A stretch of 64,000 nucleotides of DNA from Myxococcales bacterium. Lineage in GTDB: Bacteria; Myxococcota_A; Polyangia; Polyangiales; Polyangiaceae. The notes beneath the pieces were generated by a model that did no database searches, was not told the origin of the DNA, and saw only the letters and a list, made by a program, of their open reading frames with translations. The translations under genes were made by a program, and so were the position numbers. Below are positions 34,248 to 42,910 of this stretch, piece by piece. The stretch lies in the NCBI GenBank assembly GCA_004193285.1, contig SECP01000013.1, positions 88,096 to 152,095 on the forward strand, in the 5' to 3' direction. Positions within the stretch are counted from its first letter, which is position 1; each line of letters begins with the position of its first letter.

Positions 34248-34312
34248 AAGGCGCAGACGCAAGGCGCAGACGCAAGGCGCAGACGCAAGGCGCAGACGCG
34301 CGAGGCGCGAGG
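34248..34312. repeat. Five-unit 13-bp microsatellite
   Basis: Five perfect copies of AAGGCGCAGACGC, followed by GCGAGGCG units. They lie right after the alr stop codon (34327, minus strand), in its 3' flank. The flanking ~100 bp (34136-34247) also have simple GCGCGAAGC-type repetition and no gene. Confidence 0.9.
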
Positions 34313-34326
34313 CGCGAGGCGAGGTG

Positions 34327-35568
34327 TCAGGGCTCGCGATAGAAGCGAGGGACGCGGCGCGAGATGTCGGTCAGCACTTCCCACGGGATGGTGCCCCGGT
34401 GCGCGGCGATTTCTTCCGCGGAGATGGTGTCTTGGCCTTGCGGGCCTTTTTGGGTGCCGAGCACGACGCACTCGTCGCCGACCCGCACGTCCGGCACCTC
34501 TGTTACGTCCAACATGGTCATGTCCATGCTGACGACGCCCGCGACGGGAACACGCTTACCGCGGACGAGCAGCTCCCCGCGGTTGGAGAGCGCGCGCGAC
34601 AAGCCGTCCGCGTAACCCATGGGGATGGTGGCGATGCGGCTGGTGCGCTGCGCCGTCCACGTCGCGCCGTAGCCGACGCTTTGACCGGCGGGGATTTCGC
34701 GCACCGCGACGATGTCAGTCCGCACGGTCATGACGGGGCGGAGCTCTTTGCAGATGCCGGCGCGCGGCTCCACTCCGAAGAGCGCGATGCCGGGGCGCAC
34801 GACTTTGAGGTGCGAGCGCGGGCTGGAGAGAACTGCGGCGCTGTTCGCGGCGTGGCGCAGCGGCGGGTCGATGCCCAAGCTCCGCAGCGACGCGGTCGCG
34901 GCATCGAACAAGTCCAGCTGGTGATTCAGCGAGTCCGCGTCCGTGCCATCCGCGCACGCGAAGTGCGTCATGAGGCCGCTTACCCGAACTTGAGGGTGCC
35001 GACCGAGCACCTCCGCCATCTTCGGTACTTCACGCGGGAGCACGCCGAGGCGCGACATGCCGGTGTCGATCTTGACGTGGACCGTGGCCGGCTCGGCGCC
35101 GCTGTAGCGCACCTCGTCCGCCAGCTCTTCCACCTGCGCGGGGTCGTGCAGGACGGGCGTGAGCGAGTGACGGAGCACTTCGCCGAAGGCGCGGCCGAAG
35201 TAGCCGCCGGTGACCAAGATGGGTACGCGAATGCCTGCTTCGCGCAGCTCGATGCCCTCTTCCAAAAGCGCGACGCAGATGCCGCTCGCGCCCGCGCGCT
35301 CCAGCGTGCGCGCGACGCCCTTGGCGCCGTGGCCGTAACCGTCCGCTTTGAGCACCGCCCACACCTCGGCGCCACCGGCAGTGCGCTGAATGACGCGCAG
35401 GTTGTGGCGCAAATTGGCGAGGTTCACCTCCGCGCGAGTCGGGCGCACCGCATCCGCCGGGACCGCGCGCTGGGGGCGCAGCACGCGAGGCAGAGGCGTG
35501 GCGAGGGCCGATGTGGCGGATCCGAGCGCGGAGATTGCTGGCTGTCGCGTCATCGTCTCGATCGTCAT
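34327..35568 (-). CDS. alr: Alanine racemase
   Basis: A 413-residue fold-type III PLP enzyme that interconverts L- and D-alanine for peptidoglycan. The PLP lysine is in VLKADGYGHG (Lys74), the partner Tyr in SVGYGATW, and IDTGMSRLGV and VVSMDMTMLDV are present. The N-terminus has ~45 residues before the normal start of the fold (RPTRAEVNLANLRHN), longer than usual and Ala/Pro-rich; a later start is possible but no better site is visible. It is transcribed alone, with repeats right beyond its stop. Confidence 0.95.
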   Translation of the reverse strand: MTIETMTRQPAISALGSATSALATPLPRVLRPQRAVPADAVRPTRAEVNLANLRHNLRVIQRTAGGAEVWAVLKADGYGHGAKGVARTLERAGASGICVALLEEGIELREAGIRVPILVTGGYFGRAFGEVLRHSLTPVLHDPAQVEELADEVRYSGAEPATVHVKIDTGMSRLGVLPREVPKMAEVLGRHPQVRVSGLMTHFACADGTDADSLNHQLDLFDAATASLRSLGIDPPLRHAANSAAVLSSPRSHLKVVRPGIALFGVEPRAGICKELRPVMTVRTDIVAVREIPAGQSVGYGATWTAQRTSRIATIPMGYADGLSRALSNRGELLVRGKRVPVAGVVSMDMTMLDVTEVPDVRVGDECVVLGTQKGPQGQDTISAEEIAAHRGTIPWEVLTDISRRVPRFYREP

Positions 35569-35707
35569 CGGTTAACCTTTTGAGGAGCGAGGCGTCAACT
35601 TAATCGCTCATTTCGTCCGCCCACGCTGCATCAGGTCCGCTGGCGCTGAATCTTGGCGCTGCGGATGCTGTTGTATGGACCGGTGAAAGAGCCTTGCAGA
35701 AGCCTGC

Positions 35708-36292
35708 TTACTCGAAGCAACGCTGCATGCACTTCTTGTAATCCGGGTCGCAGCTCTTGCACGCGGCGCTCTTGGCGGCGGGGTCGCACGCCTCGTTGCA
35801 GCTCGAGAAAGAGGCCTTGCAGGCCGCTCCGCAATCGTCCGCAGGCGCGGCTTTTGCGCTCGCTTTGGCGCTCTCCTCCGGGCTGGGCTTGGGCACCTCC
35901 GCGATGACGTGCGTGCGGGTGGCGATGGGCGGCGGCGAAGCGTGCACGCTGGTGGGCGAAGGTACGACCAAATAGAACTGACGCGTGTCCTCCGCCTGCG
36001 TTTGCCCCACGCGCAGCACCGGGCGATCCGCGTCACCCGTCGCGAAGGCGCGCACGCGGCGGCGGGCGTACTCCAAGCGGTCCCGCGACTGCCCGTAAGT
36101 GTAGCGCTCTAGCCAGCTCGACCAGCACGCTTGGCGGTGGCTGGTCGCGACGTCTTGCTCCAGGTCCAGCCGGTAGCAATGCTCGAAGCGCACGCTGCCT
36201 TCGTAGATGGACTGCACGCTTGGCCCGCAGCCGCTGGCTGCTGCCAGGGCCGCAAACGCCAGCGTGAAGAGTCGGCGAATCACGACCGGCAT
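35708..36292 (-). CDS. Putative lipoprotein with C-terminal cysteine-rich tail
   Basis: A 194-residue protein. The start ATG 36292 gives MPVVIRRLFTLAFAALAAASGC, a lipoprotein signal with Cys22. Residues 25-120 form a mixed domain (YEGSVRFEHCYRLDLEQD), followed by a Pro-rich linker and a C-terminal Cys-rich tail ending SCDPDYKKCMQRCFE, with a spacing like C-x3-C-x2-C helical hairpins. The longer frame upstream is an antisense reading of ribE. It is divergent from ribE with only 36 bp between starts. Function unknown. Confidence 0.72.
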   Translation of the reverse strand: MPVVIRRLFTLAFAALAAASGCGPSVQSIYEGSVRFEHCYRLDLEQDVATSHRQACWSSWLERYTYGQSRDRLEYARRRVRAFATGDADRPVLRVGQTQAEDTRQFYLVVPSPTSVHASPPPIATRTHVIAEVPKPSPEESAKASAKAAPADDCGAACKASFSSCNEACDPAAKSAACKSCDPDYKKCMQRCFE

Positions 36293-36328
36293 CCTATCAC
36301 GCGGCCGAGGTGCTATGGGAACGCCCCC

Positions 36329-36991
36329 ATGTTCACCGGTCTTGTTGCAGGCACCGGCACCCTGCGCGCTCGCGAGCGGCGCGGCCCGGGCTACCGTTTG
36401 GTCGTCGGCACCACCGGTTTGCCCGGCTTCGACGCGCTGGACCTCGGCGAGTCTATCTCCGTGAACGGGGCGTGCCTCACGGTGGTGTCGCAAACCGCCA
36501 CCAGCTTCGACGCGGATGTCTCGGTGGAGACGGCGGATAAGACGACGCTCGGGCGGCTCCCGCTCGGCGCGGACCTGAACTTGGAGCGGTCGCTGCGCGT
36601 TGGTGACCGGCTGGGCGGGCACTACGTGAGCGGCCACGTGGACACGGTCGCTCGGGTCGTCGCAGTGGAGGAGCAGGGCGAGGGCTGGCTGGTGCGCGTG
36701 CGGTTCGGCGAAGAGCAGCGCCGCTTCATCGCCGAGAAGGGCTCGGTCGCGCTGGACGGCGCGTCACTGACCGTCAACTCGGTTTCCGGTCAGGAGCTGA
36801 GCGTCATGCTGATTCCCCATACCCGGCAGGTTACGGCCCTCAAGCACTGGAAGGCGGGGACCGAGCTGAACTTGGAGGTGGATTTGGCCGCGCGCTACCT
36901 CGTGCGCTACTTCGAAGTCAGCGGACAAAAGCCCACGGAGTCGTCGGACGCGAGTTTTGGGCTTGCGCTCGAGCGCGCAGGGTACAAATAG
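36329..36991 (+). CDS. ribE: Riboflavin synthase (alpha subunit)
   Basis: A 220-residue riboflavin synthase, which dismutates two 6,7-dimethyl-8-ribityllumazine molecules to riboflavin. The MFTGLV start is diagnostic, and two homologous lumazine-binding barrels follow, with ESISVNGACLTV in the first and GSVALDGASLTVNSV in the second; GGHYVSGHVD marks the inter-domain region. First gene of the rib operon. There is no room for an FMN riboswitch: the start lies 36 bp from the divergent lipoprotein start. Confidence 0.96.
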   Translation: MFTGLVAGTGTLRARERRGPGYRLVVGTTGLPGFDALDLGESISVNGACLTVVSQTATSFDADVSVETADKTTLGRLPLGADLNLERSLRVGDRLGGHYVSGHVDTVARVVAVEEQGEGWLVRVRFGEEQRRFIAEKGSVALDGASLTVNSVSGQELSVMLIPHTRQVTALKHWKAGTELNLEVDLAARYLVRYFEVSGQKPTESSDASFGLALERAGYK

Positions 36992-37048
36992 CCGCCCCGT
37001 CTCGCCCGCTCCCGCCTCGTCCGCCTCTGTCTCGCTCGCCACGCACCC

Positions 37049-38239
37049 ATGTCCAACGAAGCTCACGGCCTGCACGAACTCGACTCGGAGCTCATCGCGC
37101 GCGTCACCCGCGGCATCGAAGCCATCCGGAGCGGCAAAATGCTGATCTTGGTGGACGACGAAGATCGCGAGAACGAGGGCGACTTGGTGCTCGCGGCCGA
37201 CAAGGTCACCCCGGAGGCGATCGCGTTCATGGCCAACTTCGGCCGTGGCCTCATCTGCCTCACCCTGACGGAAGAGCAGATTGCGCGGCTGGACCTGCCG
37301 ATGATGGCCGCACCCGGCCGCAGCGGCCCGCGCCTCGGCACCGCCTTCACGGTGAGCATCGAGGCGAGCACGGGCGTGACGACCGGCATCAGCGCCGCGG
37401 ACCGCGCGCACACGATTCGCGTGGCCATCAATCCAGAGGCGAAGCCGACGGACGTGGTCGTCCCTGGCCACGTGTTCCCGCTCGTGGCGCGGCACGGCGG
37501 CGTGCTGGTGCGCGCCGGGCAAACGGAGGGCTCCGTCGATTTGGCGCGCCTGGCCGGCCTCTCCGCCTCCGGCATCGTCTGCGAGATCGCCAATGACGAC
37601 GGCACGATGGCGCGCATGCCGGACCTCGAGAAGTTCGCGCGGAAGCACGACCTCGTCATCCTCACGATCGCGGACCTGATCGCCTATCGGCTGCAAACGG
37701 AGGCGCTCGTCACGCTCACGGCCGAGACCTCCGTCGTGCTGGACCGCACCGGTACGTCTTGGCGGGCGTGCGTGTTCGAGGCCGCCCACGAGGGCAAGCA
37801 GTTCTTGGCGCTCGTGAAGGGCAGCCCGGTCGCGGATCGCCCTGCCCTGTGCCGCATGCACACCGGCTCCAGCTTGGCGGACGTATTCAGCAGCACCCCC
37901 AAAGAGGGCGCGCGCAACCTGGGTGAGGCCATCGACGCGATCGAGGCGGACGGGGAGGGAGTCATCGTCTACATCCCGCCCGCGACCGACCTGAAGGCGG
38001 AGCTCGCTCAGGTGGCGCGCCGATCGGACGGCAGCAGCTCGCCGAGCGCGGCGCCGCTGCCGCTCACGCGCCCGCATGGGGACGCCCTGCGCGAATACGG
38101 CCTCGGCGCGCAAGTCCTGCGCTCGCTCGGCCTGTGCAAGATTCGCCTGCTCACCAACAATCCGCGAAAAATTGCGGGGATTCAGGGCTACGGCCTCACG
38201 CTCGTGGAGAGCGTGCCGCTCGTCGCCATGCACTCCTGA
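37049..38239 (+). CDS. ribB: 3,4-dihydroxy-2-butanone-4-phosphate synthase with degenerate GTP-cyclohydrolase II domain (RibBX-like)
   Basis: A 396-residue fusion. The N-terminal ~210 residues are an intact Rib[50 protein letters not shown] and [12 protein letters not shown] are canonical, so it makes dihydroxybutanone phosphate from ribulose-5-phosphate. The C-terminal half is related to GTP cyclohydrolase II (it ends in [17 protein letters not shown]), but the zinc-binding CLTGD-x-F-x-S-x-R-C-D-C-G box is replaced by [17 protein letters not shown] and no EGRGIGL motif is left. The domain must be non-catalytic, as reported for RibBX proteins. Preceded by ribE (57 nt) and followed by ribH (24 nt). 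Confidence 0.93.
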   Translation: MSNEAHGLHELDSELIARVTRGIEAIRSGKMLILVDDEDRENEGDLVLAADKVTPEAIAFMANFGRGLICLTLTEEQIARLDLPMMAAPGRSGPRLGTAFTVSIEASTGVTTGISAADRAHTIRVAINPEAKPTDVVVPGHVFPLVARHGGVLVRAGQTEGSVDLARLAGLSASGIVCEIANDDGTMARMPDLEKFARKHDLVILTIADLIAYRLQTEALVTLTAETSVVLDRTGTSWRACVFEAAHEGKQFLALVKGSPVADRPALCRMHTGSSLADVFSSTPKEGARNLGEAIDAIEADGEGVIVYIPPATDLKAELAQVARRSDGSSSPSAAPLPLTRPHGDALREYGLGAQVLRSLGLCKIRLLTNNPRKIAGIQGYGLTLVESVPLVAMHS

Positions 38240-38263
38240 GCGCGTGATAAAGGAAAGCCTTCG

Positions 38264-38761
38264 ATGTCCGCTGAATCATCCGTGAAATCGCTCGCCGGCC
38301 ACCTCATCGTCCCGGAGGGCACGAAGTTCGCGATCGTCGCTTCTCGCTTCAACTCCTTCATCGTCGAGCGCCTCGTGGAGGGCGCAGTGGACGCGCTGGT
38401 GCGCCACGGGGCGGACGCCGCGAGCATCACCGTGGTGCGCGTGCCGGGCGCTTGGGAGATTCCGCTCGTGTGCCAGCGCCTCGGCAAATCCGGCAAGGTA
38501 GACGCAGTGATCGCGCTCGGCGCGGTCATTCGCGGCGCAACGCCCCACTTCGACCACGTCGCAAACGAAGTCTCCAAGGGCGTGGCCCAGGCGTCGCTCG
38601 CTAGTGGCGTGCCGATCGCGTTCGGGGTGCTGACGACGGACACCATCGAGCAAGCGGTGGAGCGCGCCGGCACCAAGGCCGGTAACAAGGGCTTCGACGC
38701 TGCCGTGACCGCGATCGAGATGGTCGCGCTCGCCAAAGCCCTCGGCCAGCAGGGCTTCTGA
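38264..38761 (+). CDS. ribH: 6,7-dimethyl-8-ribityllumazine synthase
   Basis: A 165-residue lumazine synthase. It condenses dihydroxybutanone phosphate with the ribityl aminouracil to yield the riboflavin synthase substrate. Key segments are [43 protein letters not shown] (with catalytic His) and [15 protein letters not shown] with NKG. It is in the rib operon, 3 nt before nusB. The N-terminal ~12 residues are extra. Confidence 0.97.
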   Translation: MSAESSVKSLAGHLIVPEGTKFAIVASRFNSFIVERLVEGAVDALVRHGADAASITVVRVPGAWEIPLVCQRLGKSGKVDAVIALGAVIRGATPHFDHVANEVSKGVAQASLASGVPIAFGVLTTDTIEQAVERAGTKAGNKGFDAAVTAIEMVALAKALGQQGF

Positions 38762-38764
38762 GCC

Positions 38765-39190
38765 GTGGGAGCACGCACTACCGCCCGCGAGGCCGCACTG
38801 CAGATGCTGTTCGCTATCGACGCGACCGGCAGCGATACGGACCAGGCGATCTCGGACTTTTGGCGTGAGCTGCCTGGCGATGCCGAAGGCCGCGAATACG
38901 CGGATCAGCTGGTGCGCGGCGTCCGCGAAGGGGCGGAGAAGCTGGACGAACGCATCCGCGCCGCGAGCCAGAACTGGCGCCTCGAGCGCATGGCGCGCAT
39001 CGACCGCAACGCGCTCCGGCTCGGCACCTACGAGCTGCTGACGCGGACGGACGTGCCGCGGGCCGTGATCTTGGACGAGGCGGTCGAGCTCGCGAAGCGC
39101 TTCGGTGGCGAAGAGAGCAGCAAGTTCGTCAACGGCGTCCTCGACCGCGTCGCGGACGACTTGGGCCGGCTGGACACCGACAAGGGCTGA
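38765..39190 (+). CDS. nusB: Transcription antitermination factor NusB
   Basis: A 141-residue all-helical NusB, which with NusE binds boxA RNA in rRNA antitermination. The start is GTG 38765 (MGARTTAREAALQML). LDEAVELAKRFGGEESSKFVNGVLD is the C-terminal family signature, and RMARIDRNALRLGTYELL precedes it. The ribH-nusB arrangement is widespread. A gene for an M17-type N-domain starts 6 nt downstream. Confidence 0.96.
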   Translation: MGARTTAREAALQMLFAIDATGSDTDQAISDFWRELPGDAEGREYADQLVRGVREGAEKLDERIRAASQNWRLERMARIDRNALRLGTYELLTRTDVPRAVILDEAVELAKRFGGEESSKFVNGVLDRVADDLGRLDTDKG

Positions 39191-39196
39191 GCCGCC

Positions 39197-39712
39197 GTGG
39201 AGCTGCGGTTCACGCTCCCCAATCTGCGCAAGCTGGACCTGCTCGGGACAGAGGTCATCGTCGCCGCCGTTGCCGAGGATGAAGCTCCGCCTCACGGCGT
39301 CGCCGGGCTGCTGGATTGGCGGCTCTCGGGGCGCATCTCGCGCCTCGTCGAACGGGGTTTCCTCACCGGGCGGGTGGGGGAGGTGGTGCTCGTTCCGGGC
39401 AAGCCCAAGCTCCCGTTCGACAAGGTGCTGTTGTTCGGTGTCGGCAAGCGAGAAGACTTCAGCGAGCCGGTGTACCGCGTCGTAGTCGAGAAAATGCTGT
39501 CGACGCTCGAAGGGCTGCGCGTGCGGAGCGCGGTGGTGGAGCTGCCAGGGCGCCACTTCGACGCGATTCGGCCGGATCGCGCCGCCGACATCCTGCTCGA
39601 GTCGGCTGGTAGCAAGCCGATGCACGACGTGTGGACTTTGGCCGAGACGCTGGAGTCACAGCGGCTCGTGACGCAGCACATGATCCAAGAGCGCCGCCGG
39701 GTCCGCAGCTAG
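39197..39712 (+). CDS. Stand-alone leucyl-aminopeptidase (M17) N-terminal-like domain
   Basis: A 171-residue protein that resembles only the N-terminal (macro-like) domain of M17 leucyl aminopeptidases: VIVAAVAEDEAPPHGVAGLLDWRLSG, LVPGKPKLPFDKVLLFGVGKREDF. The catalytic C-terminal metallopeptidase domain is missing, and the frame ends in RRVRS. Stand-alone copies may be regulatory or nucleotide-binding; the activity is unknown. Its position at the end of the rib-nusB operon, 6 nt after nusB, makes coexpression likely. GTG start at 39197. Confidence 0.75.
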   Translation: MELRFTLPNLRKLDLLGTEVIVAAVAEDEAPPHGVAGLLDWRLSGRISRLVERGFLTGRVGEVVLVPGKPKLPFDKVLLFGVGKREDFSEPVYRVVVEKMLSTLEGLRVRSAVVELPGRHFDAIRPDRAADILLESAGSKPMHDVWTLAETLESQRLVTQHMIQERRRVRS

Positions 39713-39744
39713 ACACCGCCGCGCATCGGCGCGACCATACTTCA

Positions 39745-40530
39745 GTGCGTCGTCGCTGGCCGGTCTCGCTGCTTCTCACCCTGGGGGGTGTGCCGCTCGG
39801 CGGCTGCGACCGGACCGTGACCTCGGTTGGAGCGTGGTCGCCAGCGCTGCAGCCGGAGCCCGGCGCGGCCGGTGCAGCGAATGGGGGCGCTGGTGGCGCG
39901 GCCAGCGGCGGCCTGTACCTGGAGGCCGAGAGCGGGGAGCTGAGCGGCGATTTCTCGGTCGGCAGCGACGCGGCGGCCTCGAACGGCCAATACCTGCTCG
40001 CGCCTGACGTAGCGACGGCCGAGGATCAGGAGAGCCCGGCGCAGGCGCGCTACGCGTTCAGCGTACCGGTGGACGGCGACTACCTGATTTGGGGTCGCAT
40101 CTATTCGCCGGACATCTCCAGCAATCGCTTTCACGTCCAGGTGGACGGCGGCGTGCGCTACCTCTGGCGCATCACGGTCGGTGACCTCTGGTACTGGGAC
40201 GATATTCACGACGATCTGAAATACAACGAGCCGCTGCACTTTCAGCTCGCGGCGGGGGCGCACGAGCTGGTGATTGGAAACGTGGCCGCCGGCGCGCGGC
40301 TGGATCGTCTGTACATCACCGCGACCGGTGACGAGCCGCCAGGCAACGACACGAAGTGCCGCCCGCCCCACTCAATCGACCTGGGCGGTGTTTGTCACGA
40401 GAGCTGCGGCGCGCAAGCGACCCCCGAACGCGGCACGACTTGCAGTTGTGCCGCGGCGCCGGAGAGTGAACGCTTCGAAGCGTACGACTGCGGCGGCGGA
40501 TCCTGTTGCTTCGTCCCGGCGATGCCGTGA
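39745..40530 (+). CDS. Lipoprotein with carbohydrate-binding-module-like domain
   Basis: A 261-residue lipoprotein (start GTG 39745; signal RRRWPVSLLL, lipobox PLGGC, Cys21). After a Gly/Ala linker, residues ~45-190 form a CBM6/CBM35-like beta-sandwich: GLYLEAESGELSGDF, NGQYLLAPDVATAED, VDGDYLIWGRIYSPD, HVQVDGGVRYLWRI, and AGARLDRLYITATG. A C-terminal Cys-rich segment (about 10 Cys) ends in SCCFVPAMP. A sugar-binding role at the cell surface is inferred. The upstream extension of the frame is antisense to nothing but lacks a start. Confidence 0.75.
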   Translation: MRRRWPVSLLLTLGGVPLGGCDRTVTSVGAWSPALQPEPGAAGAANGGAGGAASGGLYLEAESGELSGDFSVGSDAAASNGQYLLAPDVATAEDQESPAQARYAFSVPVDGDYLIWGRIYSPDISSNRFHVQVDGGVRYLWRITVGDLWYWDDIHDDLKYNEPLHFQLAAGAHELVIGNVAAGARLDRLYITATGDEPPGNDTKCRPPHSIDLGGVCHESCGAQATPERGTTCSCAAAPESERFEAYDCGGGSCCFVPAMP

Positions 40531-40588
40531 GGCACCCCTGTTTGGTAGTAAAGCGTCTCGCCCAACCGACGCAAGCTAGAGTCGGGCC

Positions 40589-41293
40589 ATGGTGCGCGTC
40601 TGGGGATTCGGGTTCCTGCTGCTGGCAGCTTGCGGCGGGCGTGCGTCAGGCTCGGAAGGCCTCGAGCCGGTGAGTGGAAGTGGCGCGGGAGGTAGCGAGG
40701 GCGTGCTCGTCGGGGGAGCTGGCGGCTCCGAGCTCGCGCACGGCGGCGGCGGGGCCGGGGCAAGCACGCCGGTCGGCTGCCCCGATGCGAGCTCGCCGAG
40801 CTGCGAAGCCAGCTTCCTTCTGGATTTGAGCTTCGATGGGACGAGCACGAAGACGAGCGACGGCTCGGTTTGGGCCGAGCCGCTGCAGCTGCCCGCGTTT
40901 GCGCCCGTGTCCCCAGGGCCTTCCGTGCCGGTGGACCCCGCCGATTGGGACCGCTCCCGGCTACCGGTGGGCGCGTGCGTCTTCAAGCTGCACGGCGCGC
41001 GCGAGAGCTGCCTCAACGGCCGCTTCAGCCGAATCAGCGCCGGAGCCTGCCAGGAGCGCCCGCTCGTCGTGTTTACCGCCTACTACGAGGTCCCGCATTG
41101 CACGGAGGCCATCGCCCCGGGCTGCGCGAGCGACGATCGCTTCTTGACCGAGAACCAGGTCTGGTACACCGCGCCGGACTCCGAGGGTAACGGCGAAACG
41201 TTGCTCGTTTTGTGCGCGGGCCTCTGCGCCCCCTTCGTCTCCAGCGCGGACGCGGACTCCAAGATGTGCGTCCTCGGCGGCCCCGTCCCGTAG
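40589..41293 (+). CDS. Lipoprotein paralogue A, unknown function
   Basis: A 234-residue lipoprotein: MVRVWGFGFLLLAACGG (Cys15), a Gly-rich linker, then a ~170-residue domain with conserved cysteines. The core motif VDPADWDRSRLPVGACVFKLHG and a C-terminal GETLLVLCAGLC are shared with the protein at 43642-44355, so the two are paralogues (about 40-45% alike by eye). The domain is unrecognised. It ends 14 nt before the gene-end repeat R3. Confidence 0.72.
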   Translation: MVRVWGFGFLLLAACGGRASGSEGLEPVSGSGAGGSEGVLVGGAGGSELAHGGGGAGASTPVGCPDASSPSCEASFLLDLSFDGTSTKTSDGSVWAEPLQLPAFAPVSPGPSVPVDPADWDRSRLPVGACVFKLHGARESCLNGRFSRISAGACQERPLVVFTAYYEVPHCTEAIAPGCASDDRFLTENQVWYTAPDSEGNGETLLVLCAGLCAPFVSSADADSKMCVLGGPVP

Positions 41294-41307
41294 CCGTGCT
41301 CCTTTCT

Positions 41308-41344
41308 GGCTGCCCGCGCCGCAGCTCGACCGGCAGAAGCTGCC
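41308..41344 (-). repeat. Gene-end double-stem repeat, copy R3
   Basis: Reads GGCTGCCCGCGCCGCAGC on the plus strand and begins 14 nt after the stop of the lipoprotein gene ending at 41293, same direction as the gene. One extra C compared with R1. Confidence 0.7.
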
Positions 41345-41379
41345 GTGAGCCGCCGGGTGCAGACTCGCGAGGTCGCAGA

Positions 41380-41935
41380 GTCGGAGTAGGTGTCCCGTCG
41401 TCGTCTGCAGTGGTCGCCGTCTGCGATGGTCGTCGTGTGGGGTCGCCGCCCTGTGCGGTCGTCGTGTGCGATGGTCGCAACGGCTTGCGTGCGCGGTGGG
41501 GTGGTCGCAACGGCTTGCTTTCGTGAGCGTTGCGGAGGTCGCGACGAGTTGCGTGCACGGTGAGGAGGTCGCGACGAGTTGCGTGCGCGTTGCGGAGGCC
41601 GCGACGAGTTGCGTGCACGGTGAGGAGGTCGCGACGAGTTGCGTGCGCGTTGCGGAGGTCGCGACGAGTTGCGTGCACGGTGAGGAGGTCGCGACGAGTT
41701 GCGTGCGCGTTGCGGAGGTCGCGACGAGTGCGTGCACGGTGCGGTGATCGCGACGCTTTGCGTGCACGGTGCGGTGTTTGCAACGCCTTGCGTGGGCGTT
41801 TCGGAGGTCGCGAGTTTTGCGTGGGCGTCGCGGAGGTCGCAACGTCTTGCGTGCACGGTGGGGTGGTCGCAATGACTTGCGGGCACGGTGGGTGGTCGCG
41901 ACGACTTGCGTGCGCGGTGGGGGTCCGCGGGCATT
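41380..41935. repeat. 30/60-bp minisatellite
   Basis: Tandem ~30-bp units (GCGGAGGTCGCGACGAGTTG + CGTGCRCGGT). In the core, 41529-41708, alternate units form a higher-order 60-bp period repeated three times with one mismatch, plus a partial fourth copy to ~41730. Flanking units to 41380 and 41935 are progressively more diverged. There are no unique spacers. Plus-strand frames give a low-complexity EVATSCV repeat, so a coding role is unlikely. Confidence 0.92.
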
Positions 41936-42038
41936 CGCGCAGCGTTGAGCTACCGCGGCGACGCGCCGCGCGGACGCGCCCTGCTACGCTTTGGCCCCTC
42001 CACCCCCACCCTGATCACCTGCTGTCTTCCACCCGATT

Positions 42039-42825
42039 GGCGCGAGGTCACGAAGGTACGCCGGGCGTCGCAAGCCGTGGAGCGAAGCGCGTCGCTTGGC
42101 GCATCTACGAGAGCTGCGGGTGTGCGGCGCCGAAGCGGTGCCGCTATTGCGAGCGACACCGGTTCCCCCAGTAGCTTCTGCACGTGATCCGCGAGTGCGT
42201 TGCGCGATCGCAGCCCACGTGGGCACCAAGACAAGCTGAACGACGCGCTACGCGGGGAAGCGTGCCGTGAACGTGAACGTGAACGTCGAGCGACGTATGG
42301 ATCGGTACATTCGCGAGAAGCGGCGTCGGTGGCGCGAAATGATGATGATTTAATGTGCGGATCCTTACGTTGGCGCGAGGTCACGAAGGTGACTCCCCGG
42401 CGGCGCGAGCGTGGAGGCGAAGCGTGTGACGGGGCGCTACGAGTAGCGACGGGCATACGGCGCGGTGAGCGATGAGGACGTTTCGGTACGGGTATCGAGT
42501 AAGCGACACCGAGTCTCTCCCGATCAGCCTTCTGCAAGGCGACGCGCGAGTGCGTTGCGCGGCTGCAGCCCACGTGGGCACAAGACGAGCTGAACGACGC
42601 GACACGCCGAGAACCGTGCCGTGAACGTGAACGTCGAGCGACGTATGGATCGGTACATTCGCGAGAAGCGGCGTCGGTGGCGCGAAATGATTGATGATTT
42701 AATGTGCGGATCCTTACGTCGGCGCGAGGTCACGAAGGCGCCTCCCCGGCGGCGCGGGCGTGGAGGCGAAGCGTGTGACGGGGCGCTACGAGGAGCGACG
42801 GGCATAACAGCGCTGAAGCGATGAG
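42039..42825. repeat. Tandem 333/349-bp repeat units
   Basis: Units start with GGCGCGAGGTCACGAAGG at 42039, 42372 and 42721; the third is a ~100-bp partial. Each full unit has, in order, a TCTGCA...GAGTGCGTTGCGCG block, palindrome GCCCACGTGGGC (42213-42224 and 42568-42579), GAACGT hexamers, the degenerate palindrome GTATGGATCGGTAC (42295-42308 and 42643-42656) and an AT-rich ATGATGATTTAATG segment. The first two features link it to the 5-kb and 33-kb islands. Confidence 0.88.
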
Positions 42826-42910
42826 GACGTTGCGTTATCAGGCACTTTTCGCGGCCAGCTTGGCGGCATCATTTTGCAACCGCCGAACGGGGTTGCGGTA
42901 AACTGGAGGC

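Larger units (their letters stand above)
32996..34326. other. Gene-free repeat island between gene debris and alr
   Basis: A 1.3-kb interval without a believable gene on either strand. It holds, in order, the palindrome array, the minisatellite, one isolated palindrome, and simple-sequence repeats up to the 3' end of alr. The repeats suggest replication slippage in a tolerant, non-coding zone. Confidence 0.7.
41345..42910. other. Gene-free repeat island between lipoprotein genes
   Basis: A ~1.57-kb interval that contains only repeats: R3 at its left edge, the 30/60-bp minisatellite, and the 333/349-bp tandem units. Frames of 60-280 codons occur but overlap each other and are low-complexity. 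I see no gene. Confidence 0.65.

Noticed and set aside
36293..36328. FMN riboswitch before ribE
   Set aside because: Only 36 bp separate the divergent starts and no RFN-like conserved sequence is present there or upstream within the antisense gene.
41380..41935. CRISPR-like direct repeats
   Set aside because: Units are contiguous at 30/60 bp with no unique spacers, no leader and no cas genes; this is a minisatellite.
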